DNA of 8,478 nucleotides from an uncultured Ruminococcus sp. (GCA_902773165.1 CACYDO010000157.1:1-8478), one strand, 5' to 3'; shown: positions 1 through 5,670, numbered from the stretch's first letter. Numbers and translations: made by a program. The notes: generated by a model not told the origin, from the sequence alone.

Positions 1-322
1 ACATCGGCTCATAAAGGGGTGTGAGTGAGAGATTGCCGTAAACGCCTTTCAGGGAATGCGCTATCTCAAAGGCAACACCGCACAAAAGATACTGCTCCTT
101 TTTTTCAACACCTTCGGCGATTGTCATCACTTCAAACCTTGCAATATCAAGAACAAGCTTGACCATTCTCAGTTCTTTTTCGTTCTCGCAGATATTCCAG
201 ACAAAACGCATATCAAGGATTAAAGCGTCGATCGGAAGAGAAGAAAGCATATTCAGAGAAGAATAACCTGTTCCGAACAGGAAAGCTGTTAACAATATAC
301 AGCCGATCATATACATTTTCAT
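1..322 (-). pseudogene. EAL-Hpt signalling protein remnant (partial, runs off the left edge)
   Basis: An open minus-strand frame starts near 322 and leaves the window. It encodes an EAL (c-di-GMP phosphodiesterase) segment with FGTGYSSLNMLSSLPIDAL, then LDMRFV, then a VMTIAEGVEKKEQY stretch. It continues straight into FEIAHSLKGVYGNLSL, which matches the phospho-accepting HxLKG motif of histidine phosphotransfer (Hpt) domains. An intact EAL domain would carry the EAL motif and N-terminal half, a metal-binding DDFG where this copy reads FLFG, an extra residue before EVM, and a QGYxFSKP end before any Hpt domain. All of these are missing, so the frame looks like an in-frame deletion remnant and should have no phosphodiesterase activity. 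A TGA lies just upstream of the first ATG in frame, and no ribosome binding site precedes any candidate start. The alternative is an expressed small chimeric protein, since a consensus promoter abuts the frame. Confidence 0.6.
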
Positions 323-349
323 TATACAGCTGATTCATCTCTTTGTCAA
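321..349 (-). promoter_or_regulatory. Consensus sigma-A promoter (TTGACA-N17-TATAAT)
   Basis: On the minus strand TTGACA (349-344) is followed by exactly 17 bases and TATAAT (326-321), a perfect match to the housekeeping consensus. The -10 box overlaps the first ATG of the EAL-Hpt frame. Transcription would therefore start near 314, downstream of that ATG, giving an essentially leaderless message. The promoter may have served a gene now deleted, or the match may be fortuitous in AT-rich DNA. Confidence 0.6.
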
Positions 350-354
350 TAAAA

Positions 355-376
355 ATAAAAAACGGGCAGGCGCCCG
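355..376 (-). terminator. Intrinsic terminator (minus direction)
   Basis: On the minus strand a GC-rich hairpin, CGGGC-GCCT-GCCCG (376-363), is followed by a run of T residues (362-357) and further T-rich sequence. This is a classical rho-independent terminator. No minus-strand protein gene precedes it, so it would end a short transcript from the 360-440 element or act as an insulator upstream of the promoter at 321-349. Confidence 0.7.
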
Positions 377-437
377 GAGGCAGTTCCGATTTTACTTTAC
401 CATGACGGTCAGTTGGTCTCCGCGTTTTGGACTGCCC
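360..437 (-). repeat. Structured intergenic element, copy A of a dispersed repeat
   Basis: Read on the minus strand, the element opens with GGGCAGTCC and carries AAAACGCGGAGACCAACT (428-411) and AAAATCGGAACTGCC (393-379). It closes with the terminator hairpin. GGCAGT near the 5' end pairs perfectly with ACTGCC at 384-379, closing a large hairpin. Both internal blocks recur with one mismatch each in the same order and strand sense at 2902-2919 and 2937-2951. Two homologous copies in 8 kb point to a dispersed intergenic family or a small structured RNA. I could not assign it to a known riboswitch or RNA class. Confidence 0.5.
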
Positions 438-570
438 ACTAATATTTTACACTAACAAAAACGCAAAGCAAAGTGTCGAAATTATCTCAATAATGCACAA
501 TCAGATCAGCAGAAAAATCGTATATTATATGCGCGTTTTGATGCTGAGTATATATATCAAATTTACTCTA

Positions 571-599
571 TTGACGATTACGTCCCGTTATATTATACT
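571..599 (+). promoter_or_regulatory. Sigma-A promoter of the MmcQ-EVE operon
   Basis: TTGACG (571-576) and TATACT (594-599) are separated by 17 bases, each one mismatch from consensus. The predicted start of transcription is near 606, leaving a 5' leader of about 44 bases before the ATG at 650. The stretch 441-570 between the upstream element and this promoter is AT-rich, and I see no gene or convincing RNA in it. Confidence 0.7.
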
Positions 600-649
600 A
601 TTATTGTAGAAATCAGTCTTTTTCTGAGATCATTGTGTGGGAGAAAAAT

Positions 650-1423
650 ATGAAACCAATTGAACATTCTTTGCGCAGCGAAATTTTTGCATATGCAAAA
701 AATAAATACGGTACACAGCCGGAGTATCTTTGGGCAAGTGCGCCTGATTATGCTGTACTCAGGCATAATGATAACAATAAGTGGTACGGTTTGATCATGA
801 ACATCACATATGAAAAGATCGACCCACAAAAAACAGGCGCAGTAGATGTCCTGAATGTAAAGCTCGATGATATTCTTTTTCGTGACTTACTGATACAGCA
901 GGACGGTTATTACATTGGTTATCATATCAGCCGCGGAAATTGGATATCTATTGCACTTGACGGTACAGTAGAGCTTGAATCCATTTGCAGCTTGCTTGAT
1001 ACCAGTTTCACAGTCACCGCGTCCAGGCAAAAAAAGAATCTTATCAGACCGCCTAAGGAATGGCTTGTACCTGCGAATCCGAAATATTACGATATTGAAC
1101 ACGCTTTTGATGATGAAGATACAATTGAATGGAAACAGAACTCGGGTGCTAAAAAAGGCGATACTGTTTTTCTTTATGTAGGTGCGCCTGTTTCGGCTAT
1201 TCTTTATAAATGTATAGTAACACAGACGGATATTCCCTGCGATTATCAGAGCGATAACCTTACGATCACTAAGGTTATGACAATCAAACTGATAAGACGA
1301 TATAAGCGAGATGATTTTACATTTCAGCGTTTAAAAAATGAATACGGAATATTTGCCGTAAGAAGTGCACGGAGTGTTCCGAACAGCTTGAGTAATGCAT
1401 TGCAGGGGGATAAGTATGAATAA
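650..1423 (+). CDS. MmcQ/YjbR-EVE fusion, putative nucleic-acid-binding protein
   Basis: The protein has 257 residues in two domains. Residues about 1-125 resemble the MmcQ/YjbR double-wing family: an N-terminal LRSEIFAYAKNKYGTQPEYLW segment, a central strand KWYGLIMNI, then the YYIGYHISRGNWISIAL block. Residues about 137-245 resemble an EVE/PUA-like domain: EWLVPANPKYYDIEHAF, then IEWKQNSGAKKGDTVFLYVG and SAILYKCIV. EVE domains are PUA-like folds known to bind modified bases, and MmcQ/YjbR proteins are considered DNA-binding. A role in recognising nucleic acid is therefore likely, but the target is unknown. The ATG at 650 is chosen because GGGAG (638-642) is well spaced before it; a GTG at 635 lies in frame but has no comparable site. 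The gene heads an operon and overlaps the next gene by 8 bases. No membrane segment or signal peptide is visible. Confidence 0.8.
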   Translation: MKPIEHSLRSEIFAYAKNKYGTQPEYLWASAPDYAVLRHNDNNKWYGLIMNITYEKIDPQKTGAVDVLNVKLDDILFRDLLIQQDGYYIGYHISRGNWISIALDGTVELESICSLLDTSFTVTASRQKKNLIRPPKEWLVPANPKYYDIEHAFDDEDTIEWKQNSGAKKGDTVFLYVGAPVSAILYKCIVTQTDIPCDYQSDNLTITKVMTIKLIRRYKRDDFTFQRLKNEYGIFAVRSARSVPNSLSNALQGDKYE

Positions 1424-1952
1424 ATATATTGTATTTGATGTAGAGACACCTAACCGCGCAAACGACCGTATGAGCGCAATAGGCATAACTGTCATAAAGG
1501 ATAATAAGATCGCTGATGAATTCTATTCTCTTATAAATCCCGAAACACATTTTGATTATTTCAACACTCAACTAACCGGTATCAGCCAAGAAACAGTAAA
1601 GAACGCGCCTACTTTCCCCGAGGTCTGGAAAAAAATATCGCCGATCATGGAGCAGGGAATACTTACGGCGCATAACGCAGTGTTCGATATGAGCGTTTTA
1701 AAACGCTGTCTTAGCGATTACGATATTAAATGGAAAGCAGATGTTCCTTATTTATGTACAGTGCAGATCGGAAGACGGCTATTGCCGAAAATGAGCCATA
1801 AGCTTAACGTTATGTGCGAGTATTACGGTATCGCTCTGGATCATCATCATGCAGCGAGTGACAGCAGCGCATGTGCACAAATCCTTTTGAAATACATTGA
1901 AGGCGGAGCGGATATCAGCTCTTACATAAAGAAATACAGGTTAACTCCGTGA
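1416..1952 (+). CDS. DEDDh-family 3'-5' exonuclease (DnaQ/RNase T-like)
   Basis: This is a compact single-domain exonuclease of 178 residues with all acidic motifs. Exo I is FDVETPN with D8 and E10. Exo II is HNAVFDMSVL with D91. Exo III is HHHAASDSSA with H144 and D149 in the H-x4-D spacing of DNA polymerase III epsilon relatives. Such enzymes remove nucleotides from DNA or RNA 3' ends using two metal ions. No polymerase, BRCT or helicase domain is attached, so it acts alone or with its operon partners. The ATG at 1416 follows an AGGGGG site (1404-1409) and lies inside the end of the upstream gene, implying translational coupling. DNA versus RNA specificity cannot be read from the sequence. 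Confidence 0.88.
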   Translation: MNKYIVFDVETPNRANDRMSAIGITVIKDNKIADEFYSLINPETHFDYFNTQLTGISQETVKNAPTFPEVWKKISPIMEQGILTAHNAVFDMSVLKRCLSDYDIKWKADVPYLCTVQIGRRLLPKMSHKLNVMCEYYGIALDHHHAASDSSACAQILLKYIEGGADISSYIKKYRLTP

Positions 1953-1965
1953 TCGAGGTGAAATA

Positions 1966-2835
1966 ATGCACGATATATGGAATCCGTGGCATGGGTGCAT
2001 AAAGAAAAGCGAAGGCTGCGACAATTGTTATATGTATTTTCTCGACAGAATGCGCGATAAAGACGGCTCACAGATATATCGTACAAAAGCAGGCTTTAAT
2101 TACCCGATACAAAAGGACAAAAACGGCAGCTATAAAATAAAAAGCGGCGAAATGATCCGCGTTTGTATGACGTCAGATTTCTTTCTTGCCGAGGCGGACG
2201 AATGGAGAGATGAAGCGTGGGATCTGATGAGGCTGCGAAGCGACGTGATATTTTTTCTGCTTACAAAACGTCCTGAAAGAGCAGCGGAGCATTTGCCTAA
2301 AAACTGGGGCGACGGCTGGGATAACATTTTTTTCAATGTCACAGCTGAAAATCAGCGCCGCGCAGACGAGCGCATTCCTATTTTGCTCGATCTTCCGTTT
2401 AAACATAAGGGCGTTATGTGCGCGCCGTTTATCGGGCAGGTCAGTATCAGAAAATATCTCGAAACGGGTCAGATAGAACAGGTGCTTTGCGACGGCGAAA
2501 ACTACGACGGAACACGCCCTTGTCATTATGATTGGGTCAAGCTTCTCCGACAGGAATGCGAGGACAACAATATTACCTTCGTCTTCTGCGGAACGGGAAA
2601 GCGCTTTGTTAAGGACGGCAAGCTGTACAAACTTGAAGGCAGCCTGCAAACACAGCAGGCGCGTAAATCGGGAATGACATTCATGGGCAAACCGATGCAT
2701 TTTGATCTGTACGACAGCTGGGGAAATCCGATTCCCGAGGAGGAAAGATATAAGCCTTTTTTCAGGGAGAGATGCAATAGCTGCGGAATGCAGCCTGTTT
2801 GCAACGGATGCAGTAATTGCGGAAAGTGCGGCTGA
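1966..2835 (+). CDS. DUF5131 (phage Gp37/Gp68-like) three-cysteine protein with Cys-rich tail
   Basis: The protein has 289 residues and matches what I know of the DUF5131 family. It starts with WNPWHGC and a C-x6-C-x2-C cluster (C11, C18, C21) reminiscent of radical-SAM cysteine motifs. It continues with IRVCMTSDFF, FFLLTKRPERAAEHLP, NIFFNVTAENQRRADERIP and a VMCAPFIG segment, all family hallmarks. The last 20 residues add six cysteines, C270, C273, C279, C282, C285 and C288, as CxxC-x5-CxxCxxCxxC, probably binding a second Fe-S cluster or zinc. The biochemical reaction is not established. Some family members sit beside a three-Cys-motif partner protein (TcmP), but none is seen here. GAGGTG (1955-1960) lies five bases before the ATG. 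The gap to the exonuclease is 13 bases, so this is the third gene of the operon. Confidence 0.82.
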   Translation: MHDIWNPWHGCIKKSEGCDNCYMYFLDRMRDKDGSQIYRTKAGFNYPIQKDKNGSYKIKSGEMIRVCMTSDFFLAEADEWRDEAWDLMRLRSDVIFFLLTKRPERAAEHLPKNWGDGWDNIFFNVTAENQRRADERIPILLDLPFKHKGVMCAPFIGQVSIRKYLETGQIEQVLCDGENYDGTRPCHYDWVKLLRQECEDNNITFVFCGTGKRFVKDGKLYKLEGSLQTQQARKSGMTFMGKPMHFDLYDSWGNPIPEEERYKPFFRERCNSCGMQPVCNGCSNCGKCG

Positions 2836-2864
2836 TAGTCGTTATTTTGCAAAATAAAATACAG

Positions 2865-2920
2865 AAGTTGATCTCCGCGAATAGAATTAAACGTAAATTC
2901 TAAAACGCGGAGATCAACTT
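2865..2920 (+). terminator. Long hairpin closing the MmcQ-EVE operon
   Basis: The perfect 15-bp arms AAGTTGATCTCCGCG (2865-2879) and CGCGGAGATCAACTT (2906-2920) enclose a second 7-bp stem, TAGAATT (2882-2888) and AATTCTA (2896-2902), with a 7-base loop. The right arm ends in a short T run (2919-2922). The U tract is weak, so this may work as a terminator, an mRNA 3'-end stabiliser, or both. The right arm coincides with the first conserved block of the dispersed repeat. Confidence 0.6.
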
Positions 2921-2951
2921 TTCATAAATACAAGGTAAAATCGGAACTGTC
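2902..2951 (+). repeat. Dispersed repeat copy B
   Basis: AAAACGCGGAGATCAACT (2902-2919) and AAAATCGGAACTGTC (2937-2951) match blocks of the minus-strand element at 379-428 with 17/18 and 14/15 identities, in the same order. GGTAAA precedes the second block in both copies. The linker differs in length between copies. This copy sits at the 3' end of an operon, whereas copy A lies in a divergent intergenic region. Confidence 0.55.
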
Positions 2952-2993
2952 AGCGGCGACACGCCGCCGGAACGGTCAGCGGTGACACGCCGC
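2942..2993. repeat. Two tandem 26-bp hairpin repeats
   Basis: Units at 2942-2967 and 2968-2993 follow each other with no gap and differ at two positions. Each contains a GC-rich inverted repeat: GCGGCG-ACA-CGCCGC in the first, and GCGGTG-ACA-CGCCGC in the second, where the change still allows G-U pairing. The array lies between convergent genes and stops one base before the stop codon of the nicotinamidase-like gene (TGA, 2997-2995). It may block read-through or be a small palindromic repeat family. Confidence 0.75.
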
Positions 2994-2994
2994 G

Positions 2995-3519
2995 TCAGAC
3001 CGTATCAATCTGGCAAGACCTCATTACAGCAAGCGCGCTTTGGTGAAGCTCCGGCGTTACGCCTGCACAGCAGTCTGCGTCAACAGATATTTCACTATCC
3101 GGGAAATTTGCTTTTAAGATCAAAGCATTTGAAACAACGCAGATATCTGTGCAAAGCCCAATAAGAGTAATTCTTTTTTCTTCGTCGCCGCAAAGCTCCT
3201 CGATAAGCCCGGGAAGCTTCGTTGAACCAAAGGTCAGCTTTTCGACAGCTGTGTACTTCTTCGTTTTCAGGGCTTCGGCAATTCGGCTGTCAAGCTCCCA
3301 GCCTGGTGTTCCCTTAATACAGTGCTTTACCGGAAGCTTCTTTCCCTCGGCGGTTTCAAGGTAATTATCAAAATGTGTGTCGTAGGTTACAAAAATCTCC
3401 CCCTCATGCGCCCTTATTCTTTCTGCTGCATTTGCAGTGATCTTGTCGGCTTCTTTCGTTCCAAGAGAACCGTCTATAAAATCCTTCTGCATATCTACTA
3501 CTACCAAAATGTCCTTCAT
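2995..3519 (-). CDS. pncA: Nicotinamidase-like cysteine hydrolase (isochorismatase fold)
   Basis: The protein has 174 residues with the isochorismatase-family catalytic triad: D9 in VVVDMQKDFIDG, K94 in VEKLTFGS and C127 in GLCTDICVVSNAL. The candidate metal ligands of nicotinamidases are also present: D47 and H49 (TYDTHFDNY) and H66 (VKHCIKGTPGWEL). Nicotinamidase converts nicotinamide to nicotinate for NAD salvage in the cytosol. That assignment is strengthened by the upstream NrtR-type regulator on the same strand, a pairing known from NAD-salvage regulons. The ATG at 3519 is chosen because AGGGAGG (3533-3527) precedes it; a longer in-frame reading to 3585 lacks such a site and adds sequence with no family resemblance. 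Another isochorismatase-family amidase remains possible. Confidence 0.85.
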   Translation of the reverse strand: MKDILVVVDMQKDFIDGSLGTKEADKITANAAERIRAHEGEIFVTYDTHFDNYLETAEGKKLPVKHCIKGTPGWELDSRIAEALKTKKYTAVEKLTFGSTKLPGLIEELCGDEEKRITLIGLCTDICVVSNALILKANFPDSEISVDADCCAGVTPELHQSALAVMRSCQIDTV

Positions 3520-3551
3520 AACAAATTTCCTCCCTATAATATTATGGCAGC

Positions 3552-3619
3552 ACTGTACAAAGACCGCCTGACGGCTTTGCACCAAATCTGCCTGATCTTT
3601 TTAAGTCATACTGTACAAA
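3552..3619. promoter_or_regulatory. Direct repeat ACTGTACAAA upstream of pncA
   Basis: The 10-mer ACTGTACAAA occurs at 3552-3561 and again at 3610-3619, 58 bases apart, within the 143-base gap between the regulator gene and pncA. Its core TGTACA is palindromic. The two copies could be protein-binding sites or a chance repeat. I found no convincing -10/-35 pair for pncA in this gap. Confidence 0.3.
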
Positions 3620-3643
3620 AATCTAATGTGCCTCTTCGGCACG
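3616..3643 (-). terminator. Possible weak terminator after the NrtR gene
   Basis: On the minus strand, GTGCC-GAAGA-GGCAC (3643-3629) forms a 5-bp hairpin. It is followed by ATTAGATTTTT, so the T run begins a few bases beyond the stem. It could partially separate the regulator gene from pncA. The short stem and the spacer before the T run make it uncertain. Confidence 0.35.
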
Positions 3644-3662
3644 ATCTCTGTGCGGTATTGCC

Positions 3663-4508
3663 TTATTTTTTTCTTCTGTATAATCTTGCAGGCCGATGAC
3701 CTGCTCCTGTTATAAACTCGTCTGTTTCTTCAACGTATTCTGCCGCCTTGCGCCTGAAATTGGCTGACAGCAAAGAAACATTAAGTATAGTTTCCTGCAC
3801 ACACTGTAATTCACTGAGCGTGAATTTTTCAGGAAGAAAATCAAAAACTATATCCATATCTCCTGTGCAGCGGCGAAGCGCCGAAAGCCCTGAGGCTAAT
3901 ATCGCAGCATGGTCAAATGCAAGCGCAGACTCTCCGATCGTCCGGTATCTAAAAAAACCAAACGCAGATGAAATCTCTTCAAGCTCAACTTTTATTTTTT
4001 CTTCGTCATTTTTGAGTTCAAGCAAGTACGTGCTGCTGTCCGGTTCTTTTGTAAAATCAACGTCGAACCACCTTGCTTGAGCTGCGTCACTCCCTCCGCA
4101 GGCTGAAATGCTGCCGTCTAAAATGACCGATACGTAGGCATTTGATATCACTCTTCCTCGGGGGTCTCTGTCTGTTTCACTGAATATACCGACAGGCATT
4201 ATTGCATTCGGAACAGCTCCTGTTTCTTCCAGAGTTTCTCTGAATGCGCACTCCTCTACAGTTTCTTCCATTCTGAGAAAGCCTCCCGGCAGCGCCCAAT
4301 ATCCTTTATACGGGTGCTCTGCACGATTGATAAGCAGCACTGATAACTGCTTTATATCATCTCTGCGGTAATTTTCCGTTATTTCGCTTCGTATCGTAAA
4401 AACCGCTATGTCGGTTGTCACGGAAGGTCTGTCAAATTTTGTAATATCATAATTATCAAGAAAAGATTTTTCTTCATCAGCATTATACTGCCCAATTGTC
4501 TTGTTCAT
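3663..4508 (-). CDS. nrtR: NrtR-type Nudix-winged-helix transcriptional regulator
   Basis: The protein has 281 residues. Residues about 30-155 form a Nudix domain with a complete Nudix box: G76-x5-E82-x7-RE(90-91)-x2-EE(94-95)-x-G97. Residues about 215-281 form a C-terminal winged-helix region: FDFLPEKFTLSELQCVQETI, then SLLSANFRRKA, ending in a basic ARLYRRKK tail. This is the layout of NrtR, a repressor of NAD biosynthesis genes that senses ADP-ribose through a Nudix-like domain. The adjacent nicotinamidase gene supports the role. Many NrtR proteins have degenerate boxes; the intact one here leaves hydrolase activity possible. The ATG at 4508 follows GAGAGG (4523-4518); an in-frame TTG at 4529 is less likely. 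A strong promoter lies 60-90 bases upstream. Another Nudix regulator of this architecture with a different target is the main alternative. Confidence 0.82.
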   Translation of the reverse strand: MNKTIGQYNADEEKSFLDNYDITKFDRPSVTTDIAVFTIRSEITENYRRDDIKQLSVLLINRAEHPYKGYWALPGGFLRMEETVEECAFRETLEETGAVPNAIMPVGIFSETDRDPRGRVISNAYVSVILDGSISACGGSDAAQARWFDVDFTKEPDSSTYLLELKNDEEKIKVELEEISSAFGFFRYRTIGESALAFDHAAILASGLSALRRCTGDMDIVFDFLPEKFTLSELQCVQETILNVSLLSANFRRKAAEYVEETDEFITGAGHRPARLYRRKK

Positions 4509-4567
4509 ATTCCGTAACCTCTCTTTCAATATGATTTTCTTAATATTGTTTTGTTATTATCAATTTT

Positions 4568-4596
4568 ATAATATCACTTTGCAAACGATTTGTCAA
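4568..4596 (-). promoter_or_regulatory. Sigma-A promoter of the nrtR-pncA unit
   Basis: On the minus strand TTGACA (4596-4591) is followed by 17 bases and TATTAT (4573-4568). Transcription should start near 4561. Just inside the transcript, 4541-4559 is an imperfect palindrome with TAATA and TATTA arms around nine bases. That is a plausible position for an autoregulatory NrtR operator, though I cannot match it to a confirmed consensus. Confidence 0.7.
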
Positions 4597-4612
4597 TATC
4601 CTGATTAAAAAA

Positions 4613-4677
4613 TTACCGTTTTTTTTGAGTGTTGACATCAGATCATAAATACACACAAAAAAACAAATAACGGTAAT
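4613..4677. repeat. Inverted repeat ATTACCGTT / AACGGTAAT
   Basis: Perfect 9-bp arms at 4613-4621 and 4669-4677 are separated by 47 AT-rich bases in the divergent region between nrtR and the DUF5684-like gene. The left arm runs into a T run. No gene is seen in this 355-base intergenic region (4509-4863). The repeat could be a regulatory site or a weak long-range RNA hairpin. Confidence 0.35.
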
Positions 4678-4775
4678 AAGCAGAACGATATTATCGAATA
4701 CTATGATAAAAGCTATAATAAATTATATGGATAATTGTGCAAAACTCAGAAAATTATTATTTTTGTAGAATTATG

Positions 4776-4805
4776 TATACAAAAGACCCATTTTTAGTTT
4801 ATAAT
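4776..4805 (+). promoter_or_regulatory. Probable promoter of the DUF5684-like gene
   Basis: A perfect TATAAT (4800-4805) is preceded, with an 18-base spacer, by TATACA (4776-4781), which matches the -35 consensus at four of six positions. Transcription would start near 4812, giving a leader of about 50 bases. Confidence 0.5.
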
Positions 4806-4863
4806 TATAGTAACGCAGTTGATGCTGCGAATAAACGGTGAAAAGCCGGAAAGGAAGATTTAT

Positions 4864-5550
4864 ATGAATATGATGCAGGCAGCAATGTTGGCAGACGACG
4901 AAGGCTTGATCGGCGCGATCCTGGCGTTAGGCTTCGGTATTTTACTTTTTGCAGGAATTTTGTTGATCGTTATGGTCATCACATACTGGAAAATATTTGA
5001 AAAAGCCGGAAAACCTGGGTGGCACAGTATCATACCTTTTCTGAACACATACGATATGTATGATCTGTCATGGAACTCTACGATGGGCTGGGTAGCTATT
5101 GGTCTTTCGATAGCTTTTTCTATCGTCTCGGATGCCGCTGAGAACGGTGAAAGCGATGTTGCAGCGTTCTTAACCGGAGTAATAGGACTGGCTACCGTTG
5201 TCATTGCGGCAATTCAGCTTTACAAGCTTTCTTTGTCCTTCGGATACGGAGTAGGTTTTTTCCTGGGACTTCTGTTCCTCACGCCGATCTTTTTGATGAT
5301 CCTGGCGTTTGGCAGCGCAAGATATATGGGACCCGGCGGAGTTATGAAGACAGCAGGGTTCGGCGCTCCCGGTATGCCCGGATACGGTGTTCCCAATGCA
5401 CCCTACGGCGATCCGAATGTCGGTCAGATGCCTCCTTACGGTATGCAGAACGGTGATCCGAATGCTTACGGCGCACAGGGAGGATATTCGCAGCAGCCTC
5501 AGTCTAATCCATTTGAAAACGGTGGAAATAACTACAACAACTATAACTGA
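4864..5550 (+). CDS. DUF5684-like integral membrane protein with Gly/Pro/Tyr/Asn-rich tail
   Basis: The protein has 228 residues. Hydrophobic segments at about 14-41, 73-90, 97-117 and 124-147 indicate four membrane spans. Between the first two lies the block YWKIFEKAGKPGWHSIIPFLNTYD, which I recognise from DUF5684-type proteins; their function is unknown. From about residue 160 the chain becomes a low-complexity, probably disordered tail rich in Gly, Pro, Tyr, Gln and Asn (GMPGYGVPNAPYGDPN and NNYNNYN are typical pieces). The ATG at 4864 is chosen because AAGGAAG (4851-4857) sits six bases upstream; an in-frame ATG at 4819 lacks such a site. The gene is monocistronic, with its own promoter and a terminator seven bases after its stop. 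The tail could mediate protein-protein or cell-wall contact, which is inference. Confidence 0.75.
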   Translation: MNMMQAAMLADDEGLIGAILALGFGILLFAGILLIVMVITYWKIFEKAGKPGWHSIIPFLNTYDMYDLSWNSTMGWVAIGLSIAFSIVSDAAENGESDVAAFLTGVIGLATVVIAAIQLYKLSLSFGYGVGFFLGLLFLTPIFLMILAFGSARYMGPGGVMKTAGFGAPGMPGYGVPNAPYGDPNVGQMPPYGMQNGDPNAYGAQGGYSQQPQSNPFENGGNNYNNYN

Positions 5551-5556
5551 TTATTT

Positions 5557-5590
5557 AAGGGAGGCTCAAAAGAGAGTTTCCCTTTTATTC
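5557..5590 (+). terminator. Intrinsic terminator of the DUF5684-like gene
   Basis: AAGGGAGGCTC (5557-5567) pairs with GAGTTTCCCTT (5574-5584) in a continuous 11-bp stem containing two G-U pairs and a 6-base loop. It is followed by TTTATT. It lies seven bases after the stop codon. Confidence 0.8.
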
Positions 5591-5620
5591 ATTATCAGTT
5601 TTTCGTGAGATGTATCAGAA

Positions 5621-5670
5621 ATAAAAGCTCTGCCATTTGATACGATATCAAACAGCAGAGCTTTTATTTT
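5621..5670. terminator. Bidirectional terminator between convergent genes
   Basis: The 13-bp arms ATAAAAGCTCTGC (5621-5633) and GCAGAGCTTTTAT (5655-5667) enclose a 7-bp inner stem, TTTGATA (5636-5642) and TATCAAA (5646-5652), with a CGA loop. The T-rich flanks on both sides let it act in either direction. It ends the minus-strand gene at 5669 and backs up the plus-strand terminator at 5557. Confidence 0.8.

Noticed and set aside
427..609. Open plus-strand frame of 60 residues upstream of the MmcQ-EVE gene
   Set aside because: It has no ribosome binding site, its composition is that of AT-rich noncoding DNA, and it overlaps the operon promoter.
2173..2700. Minus-strand open frame of 175 residues
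   Set aside because: It lies wholly inside the DUF5131 gene, whose protein has clear family motifs; the antisense frame resembles nothing and lacks a ribosome site.
2902..2993. Repeats considered as a CRISPR array
   Set aside because: The 26-bp units are directly adjacent with no spacers, only two units exist and no cas gene is present.
3322..3699. Plus-strand open frame of 125 residues
   Set aside because: It is antisense to the nicotinamidase start, the intergenic gap and the end of nrtR; no motif or ribosome site supports it.
4632..4637. Perfect TTGACA on the plus strand upstream of the DUF5684-like gene
   Set aside because: No acceptable -10 box lies 16-18 bases downstream, and a better -10 box (TATAAT, 4800-4805) is closer to the gene.
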